This document shows, in pieces, positions 59,814 to 64,000 of a stretch of 64,000 nucleotides of DNA. Source of the DNA: Streptomyces cyanogenus (lineage in GTDB: Bacteria; Actinomycetota; Actinomycetes; Streptomycetales; Streptomycetaceae); NCBI RefSeq assembly GCF_017526105.1, contig NZ_CP071839.1, positions 3,524,501 through 3,588,500 on the forward strand, read 5' to 3'. Numbering within the stretch: the first letter of the stretch is position 1; the number at the start of each line of letters is the position of its first letter. The position numbers and the translations under genes were made by a program. The notes under the pieces are model-generated. The model ran no database searches and was not told the origin of the DNA. It saw nothing but the letters and a program-made list of their open reading frames with translations.

Positions 59814-61496
59814 TCAGTTCCCGCTGCCGGACGAACCGCCGAGATCCTTGACCCAGCCGCCCACCTTGCCGACCCAGTCGCTCATCTGGTCCCAGTAGCC
59901 CTTGCCGGTGCCGATCCAGTCCTGCAGCGGGGTCAGCTCCCAGATCAGCCAGCTCGCCACGATCAGGATGACGATCGTGAACAGGCAGCCCTTCAGACAG
60001 CCGAGACCGGGGATCTTCATCGGGTTGGCGCTGCGCTGCCGCGGCGCGCGGGGCTCTCGTACGGGCCGCTGCGGCTCTGGCCGGGCGGGCGGCGCGTACT
60101 GCTGCGGCTGCGGCGGGGCGTACTGCTGGGGCTGCTGTTGCGGATAGCCGTAGCCGGGGGCCTGCGGCGCCCGCTGCCGGCCGCGCGGCTGCGGCTGCTG
60201 GGGCCGGGGCTGCGGGGCCGGGCGGGGCTGCTGCTGGGGCCGGGCGACCTGCCGCTGGGGGCGGCGGCGCAGCGGGTCCTCGTCCGGGTCCAGGTACTGG
60301 ATCTGGGTCTGCTCGTTGCGGTCGCGCGCGGCCCGCAGCTGCGTCTGCCAGGGGTGCGGCTGCTCGGGCTGCTGGTCCTGCTGCTGGTCCTGCCGACCGT
60401 ACTGTCCCGGTCCGACGGGGGGCAGGACGGCGGTGGGGTCGGCGGCGCCGGCCGGGCCGCCGGTGTGCGGGAGCACGCTGGTCGCCGCATTGGGATCGTG
60501 CTGGCCGTACGCCCCCTGCGGCGCGTTCGTCGGCAGCACCTGGGTGGGGTCGGCGGCGCCGGGCACGCCCGGGACGGCGGTCGGGTCCGGGTCCGGGGCG
60601 AGCAGCGCGCCGACGCCCTCGGCGGCGGCGATCTGCGCGGCGTTCGCGTGCACGCCGACGCCCTCGGCGACGACCCGCAGCCCGCGCGCGAGGTTCTCCG
60701 CGCTCGGCCGCTCGTCGGGGTTCTTGCGCAGGCAGCGCTCTATGACCGTCCACAGCGGGTCCGGAACGGTGGAGGGGCGGCGCGGCTCGGCGCTCAGGTG
60801 CTGGTGCAGCACTTCGAGGGCGGAGCCGCCGGCGAACGGCGGACGGCCGGTGACCAGCTCGTACAGCAGGATGCCGGCGCCGTAGACGTCGACGGCGGAG
60901 GTCTGCGGGCGGCCCTCGGCGGACTCCGGGGCGACGTAGGCGGGCGTGCCGACGAACTCGCTGGTGCGGGTCAGGCCCGGGGAGTCGGCCAGGCGGGCGA
61001 TGCCGAAGTCGGTCAGCATCGGGTGCATCTGGCCGTCGCGCTGCTGGAGCAGCACGTTGGCCGGCTTCAGGTCGCGGTGGACGACCCCGTCGGCGTGGCT
61101 CGCGGCCAGCGCGTCGGCGATCTGGGCGGTCAGCAGGGCGGCGGCGACGGGCGTGAAGGGGCCGTTCTCGCGCAGGTAGCGGTGCAGGTCGGGGCCCTCG
61201 ACGAGGTCCATGACCAGCGCCAGCAGATCGCCTTCGACTACCAGGTCGCGGACCCGGACGATGTTGGGGTGGGTGAGCCGGAGCAGTACGGAGCGCTCGC
61301 GCAGGAAGCGCATCACGATGTCCGGGTCGCTCGCCAGCTCCTCCTTCAGGACCTTGATCGCGACCGTCTCTCCCGGCTGGCCGGGCACGGCCGCCTCGGC
61401 GCCCGCGGTCTCGCGCTGGCGGGCACGCCAGACGGTGCCTGTGGCGCCGCGTCCGAGCGGCTCCTCAAGCAGGTACTTGCTGCCGACTGGCCGCAC
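59814..61496 (-). CDS. pkaA: Membrane Ser/Thr protein kinase PkaA
   Basis: A 560-residue Hanks-type kinase. Gly loop PLGRGATGTVWRA, Lys in VAIKVLKEEL, VVHRDLKPANVLLQ, LTDFGIARL and APESAEG are intact. A region of about 200 residues rich in Gln/Pro/Arg (PQQQPRPAPQPRPQQPQPRG) follows, then one membrane helix (CLFTIVILIVASWLIWEL) and a 39-residue external tail with Trp residues (WDQMSDWVGKVGGWVKDLGG). The GTG at 61496 has GGGAG six bases upstream. It is transcribed ahead of pkaB and divergent from the FHA gene, whose product could read its phosphorylation. Confidence 0.87.
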   Translation of the reverse strand: MRPVGSKYLLEEPLGRGATGTVWRARQRETAGAEAAVPGQPGETVAIKVLKEELASDPDIVMRFLRERSVLLRLTHPNIVRVRDLVVEGDLLALVMDLVEGPDLHRYLRENGPFTPVAAALLTAQIADALAASHADGVVHRDLKPANVLLQQRDGQMHPMLTDFGIARLADSPGLTRTSEFVGTPAYVAPESAEGRPQTSAVDVYGAGILLYELVTGRPPFAGGSALEVLHQHLSAEPRRPSTVPDPLWTVIERCLRKNPDERPSAENLARGLRVVAEGVGVHANAAQIAAAEGVGALLAPDPDPTAVPGVPGAADPTQVLPTNAPQGAYGQHDPNAATSVLPHTGGPAGAADPTAVLPPVGPGQYGRQDQQQDQQPEQPHPWQTQLRAARDRNEQTQIQYLDPDEDPLRRRPQRQVARPQQQPRPAPQPRPQQPQPRGRQRAPQAPGYGYPQQQPQQYAPPQPQQYAPPARPEPQRPVREPRAPRQRSANPMKIPGLGCLKGCLFTIVILIVASWLIWELTPLQDWIGTGKGYWDQMSDWVGKVGGWVKDLGGSSGSGN

Positions 61497-61917
61497 GTCA
61501 CGCGCTCCCTGCTGCTTGCTGTTGCTTGCCTGCGTTCCGGTGTCCGGTGTTCCGCACCACTGTAGTGGGGTCCTTGGAGGCACTACGTAAGCGTTCCCGA
61601 GGATGTTCGAGGGGTCCGGACCGGTCCGGCGGCGGGCTGGACGGGAAGACGCACGTCGCGGTCGCACGGTTGCCGGGACCGGACGTGACCGATCTCAACT
61701 GATCGCCGTCGGCGCACTGGTCAGGCACTTTTGGGGGCAGAGCCGACCAATCAAGATCACTTGTGCCCGGGTCCGGGGCGCGTTGTCGGTGGCAGGTGCG
61801 AGGATGCTGCCAGCAGCCCGCTGGGACGCCTCCGGTGGCTGCTGGCCGACGTGCTCGTGTGGGGTGGGGGGAAGTCCGCGCCCGCGCAGACCCGCGCAGA
61901 AGGGACCGCTGACGCCG

Positions 61918-64000
61918 ATGCAGATCCGGCTGACCGTCGTAGACCCGCTCGGCCCGGCCCCGCAGCGGGGCCGCGCCGTGAGCCGCGACGTGCTGGTCAC
62001 GGCGCCCGCGGGCACGGAGCTGGCCGCGGTCGCGTCGGCGCTGGCCGGGGCGGTCACCGGCGAGGGCGGAGCGGGGCGGGAGGCCGGCGGCGCGTCCGTG
62101 GTGCTGTACGCGGGCACCGAGCGGCTCGACCCCCGGCGCAGCACCCTCGGCGAACCGCCGCTGACCGACGGCGCCGTGCTCTCCCTCGGCGCGCCGGCCG
62201 CCCCCGAGCCCCACCCCGAGCTGGACGAGGCCCCGACCCAGCTGCACGTGGTCGCCGGACCGGACGCGGGCGGGGTGCATCTGCTGCACGGCGGCCGGAT
62301 CACCGTCGGACGCTCCGCCGACGCGGACGTCCCGCTGGACGACCCCGACGTGTCCCGCCTGCACTGCGTGGTCACCGTCGACGCGGACGGCCGGGTCTCC
62401 GTCGCCGACCTCGGCTCCACGAACGGCACGTCGCTCGACGGCGTGCGGGTCTCGGAGCAGCCGGTGCGGGTTCCCGCCGGGGGTCTGCTGCGGATAGGGG
62501 AGTCGGCGCTGCGGGTCGCCCCGTGCGGGGGTCCCGGGATGCGGGTGCGGACGGTCGCCGACGGGGAGGGCTGCATACGGGTCGTAGCGGGTGGCGGATC
62601 AGCTGCAGCGTCCGGTGCCTCCGGTACTCCCGGTGCGCTTGGTGCTGCCGGTGCTGCCGGTGCGCTTGGTGCTGCCGGTGCTGCCGGTGCTGCCGGTGCT
62701 GCCGGTGCTGCCGCGAGGGATGCGTCTCCCGGTGCCGGTGGTTTCGGCGAGGGGCCGGCCGCGGTGGACGGCTCGGGAGGCTCCGGGGCACGGCTTTCCC
62801 CTTCGGCCGGTGCCGGGCACCCGACCGGCGGGACCGAGGCGTCGCCGCTCGCCGGTGAGGGGCGCCTCGGCCGGGCGGAAGGTGTCTCGTCGGCCGGTGC
62901 GGGGCGGTCCCGAGGGGACGCGTCCGCTTCCGGTGGGGCGGGAGCCCCTTCCGGTCGGGCGGCCGCGCAGCATGCCTACGGTCCCGATGGCGCCGCCGGC
63001 TGGGACGCGGGGGCGCAGGAGCACCGGCGGGGGCCGTCTGCGGTGGTGCCCGGGCAGGCCGGCGCGCCGAGTGCGGAGAGCCGGAGCGGGGCGGCCGGCG
63101 GGGACACCCACGCGGGGCGCTACGGGGTCGCCGGTGAGGATCCGCGGGCGGGCGGGCGCGAGGGGACGCCCCTCAGGGGTACCGACGCCCCGCAGGCCGC
63201 CCGGCGACGCGGCCTCGGGGCCTGGGCGCGCCGGCTGGCCGGCGGACGCGGCGAGCAGCCGGCCGGCCCCGGGACGTACGCCGGCACGGCCGCCCGCGCC
63301 GGCGCGGCACCGACAGCCGGTGTCCCGAGGCAGCCGGAGGCCTGGCCGGACCCGGCCGCCCTGCTGCTGACCGCGCTGGGCCCCGGGCCCCGCCTGTGGG
63401 AGCGCGGGCCAGGACACCCCGAGGCGCTGACCGTGCGCCTCGGCACGGCCGACCGCAGCGCCCCGGACGGCTCGGGTCTGCTGCCTGCGGTACCGGTGAC
63501 CGCCGCGCTGCGCGAGGCGGGCGCGCTGGGCCTGGCCGGCCCGCGTCCCCGGCTGTCCGGGCTGGCCCGCGCGGTGCTGGCCCAGCTCGCCGCGCTGCAC
63601 TCCCCCGACCTGCTCGAAATCGTGCTGATCAGCGCGGACCACTCGCGGCCTGTGGCGGACCGCACGGCCGAGTGGGCCTGGCTGGGCTGGCTGCCGCACG
63701 TCCGGCCGGGGCACGGCCAGGACTGCCGTCTGCTGCTGGCCTACGACCGCGAACAGGCGGCGGCCCGCACCGAGGAGCTGCTGCGCCGCCTGGACGACCA
63801 CGCGGCCACGGGCCGCACCGCGGCCCACCCCGCCCCGGCCCGCGCCACCGGCCCCACGCCGGCCCCCGCCCACCAGGGACCGACCGCACCCTCCGGCACC
63901 CCCGCCGGGACGCCGGTCACCCCCGGACACGCCCCGCGCCCCGCGGACACCGGCACCCCCGCCCAGGGCGCTCCCTCCCCCGGCAGCACCGCCGACCGGG
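61918..64000 (+). CDS. FHA-domain protein with EccC/FtsK-like segment (partial, runs off the window)
   Basis: Open from the ATG at 61918 to the window end, at least 694 codons. Residues about 1-95 form an EssC-like N-terminal domain (MQIRLTVVDPLGPAPQRGRAV). A phosphothreonine-binding FHA domain follows (ITVGRSADADVPLDD..SRLHC..DLGSTNGTSLDG) with Arg132, Ser147 and Asn169 conserved. A long Ala/Gly-rich linker precedes, near codon 490, LLTALGPGPRLWERGPGHPE, typical of EccC/EssC (FtsK/SpoIIIE family) proteins. ATPase domains would lie beyond 64000. The 421-base gap upstream (61497-61917) is the shared promoter region with pkaA and holds no other gene; it contains an inverted GCCAGCAGCC/GGCTGCTGGC pair at 61809-61846. 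Confidence 0.82.
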   Translation, partial: MQIRLTVVDPLGPAPQRGRAVSRDVLVTAPAGTELAAVASALAGAVTGEGGAGREAGGASVVLYAGTERLDPRRSTLGEPPLTDGAVLSLGAPAAPEPHPELDEAPTQLHVVAGPDAGGVHLLHGGRITVGRSADADVPLDDPDVSRLHCVVTVDADGRVSVADLGSTNGTSLDGVRVSEQPVRVPAGGLLRIGESALRVAPCGGPGMRVRTVADGEGCIRVVAGGGSAAASGASGTPGALGAAGAAGALGAAGAAGAAGAAGAAARDASPGAGGFGEGPAAVDGSGGSGARLSPSAGAGHPTGGTEASPLAGEGRLGRAEGVSSAGAGRSRGDASASGGAGAPSGRAAAQHAYGPDGAAGWDAGAQEHRRGPSAVVPGQAGAPSAESRSGAAGGDTHAGRYGVAGEDPRAGGREGTPLRGTDAPQAARRRGLGAWARRLAGGRGEQPAGPGTYAGTAARAGAAPTAGVPRQPEAWPDPAALLLTALGPGPRLWERGPGHPEALTVRLGTADRSAPDGSGLLPAVPVTAALREAGALGLAGPRPRLSGLARAVLAQLAALHSPDLLEIVLISADHSRPVADRTAEWAWLGWLPHVRPGHGQDCRLLLAYDREQAAARTEELLRRLDDHAATGRTAAHPAPARATGPTPAPAHQGPTAPSGTPAGTPVTPGHAPRPADTGTPAQGAPSPGSTADR
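62627..62712. repeat. 9-bp coding repeats (GCTGCCGGT)
   Basis: Repeated GGTGCTGCC units with occasional GGTGCGCTT, encoding alternating GAAGAAGALGAAG in the linker after the FHA domain. The DNA copies are nearly identical, so length probably varies among strains. Confidence 0.85.

Overview
This is a very GC-rich stretch (about 70% or more) with dense Streptomyces-style gene organisation: GTG/TTG starts, overlapping GTGA/ATGA stop-starts, rare TTA codons, an SsgA-like sporulation protein, a tmRNA tag ending DSFALAA, and a gene order (ssgG, hppD, murA-HU-malic enzyme-HelD, sigU/rsuA, nnaR-narK, matAB, ssrA-smpB, ftsEX, prfB, two Ser/Thr kinases) that I recognise from memory as the core-chromosome segment of Streptomyces coelicolor around SCO2921-SCO2975. 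No database was searched.

Layout. 0-10 kb: two RDD membrane proteins, ssgG, a GlcD-type flavoprotein, a TPR protein, a beta-propeller-like protein, tyrosine catabolism (hppD with a divergent Lrp regulator), a small MITE-like element and a Lon-type membrane protease. 10-17 kb: a probable D-amino-acid to L-amino-acid conversion cluster made of an N-acylamino-acid racemase, a GNAT acyltransferase, a PucR-type regulator, an M20 deacylase, an APC permease and an IclR regulator; the two enzyme operons share an upstream sequence motif. 17-25 kb: tandem GC-rich repeats, a helicase, an MFS exporter, tRNA-Cys with a duplicated 3' end bracketing a LysE exporter (an apparent integration scar), an XRE/DUF397 regulator pair with a TTA codon, and a double SUKH-4 protein. 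25-32 kb: a translationally coupled xanthine-dehydrogenase-type operon with a strikingly extended iron-sulphur subunit and a tiny membrane protein, then a GH20 hexosaminidase under a DasR-like operator. 32-45 kb: DUF3039, YqgE, MurA, HU, malic enzyme, HelD, the sigU/rsuA pair, a CGNR protein, and nnaR-narK for nitrate handling. 45-49 kb: matB and matA (exopolysaccharide and mycelial aggregation). 49-61.5 kb: a LysR/MFS pair, tmRNA with smpB, a carboxy-terminal protease with a TTA codon, ftsX, ftsE, a zinc-ribbon membrane protein, a sortase substrate built of TDGG repeats, prfB, and two membrane Ser/Thr kinases. 61.9 kb to the end: an FHA-domain protein that runs out of the window.

How the parts fit. 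Most genes are housekeeping or developmental. The most coherent pathway candidate is the 10-16.3 kb amino-acid stereo-inversion module. The accessory-looking spots are the MITE at 9.1 kb, the tRNA-Cys duplication at 21.2-22.2 kb with the adjoining regulator pair, and several expanded low-complexity coding repeats (matA, the sortase substrate, the iron-sulphur subunit, the FHA protein).
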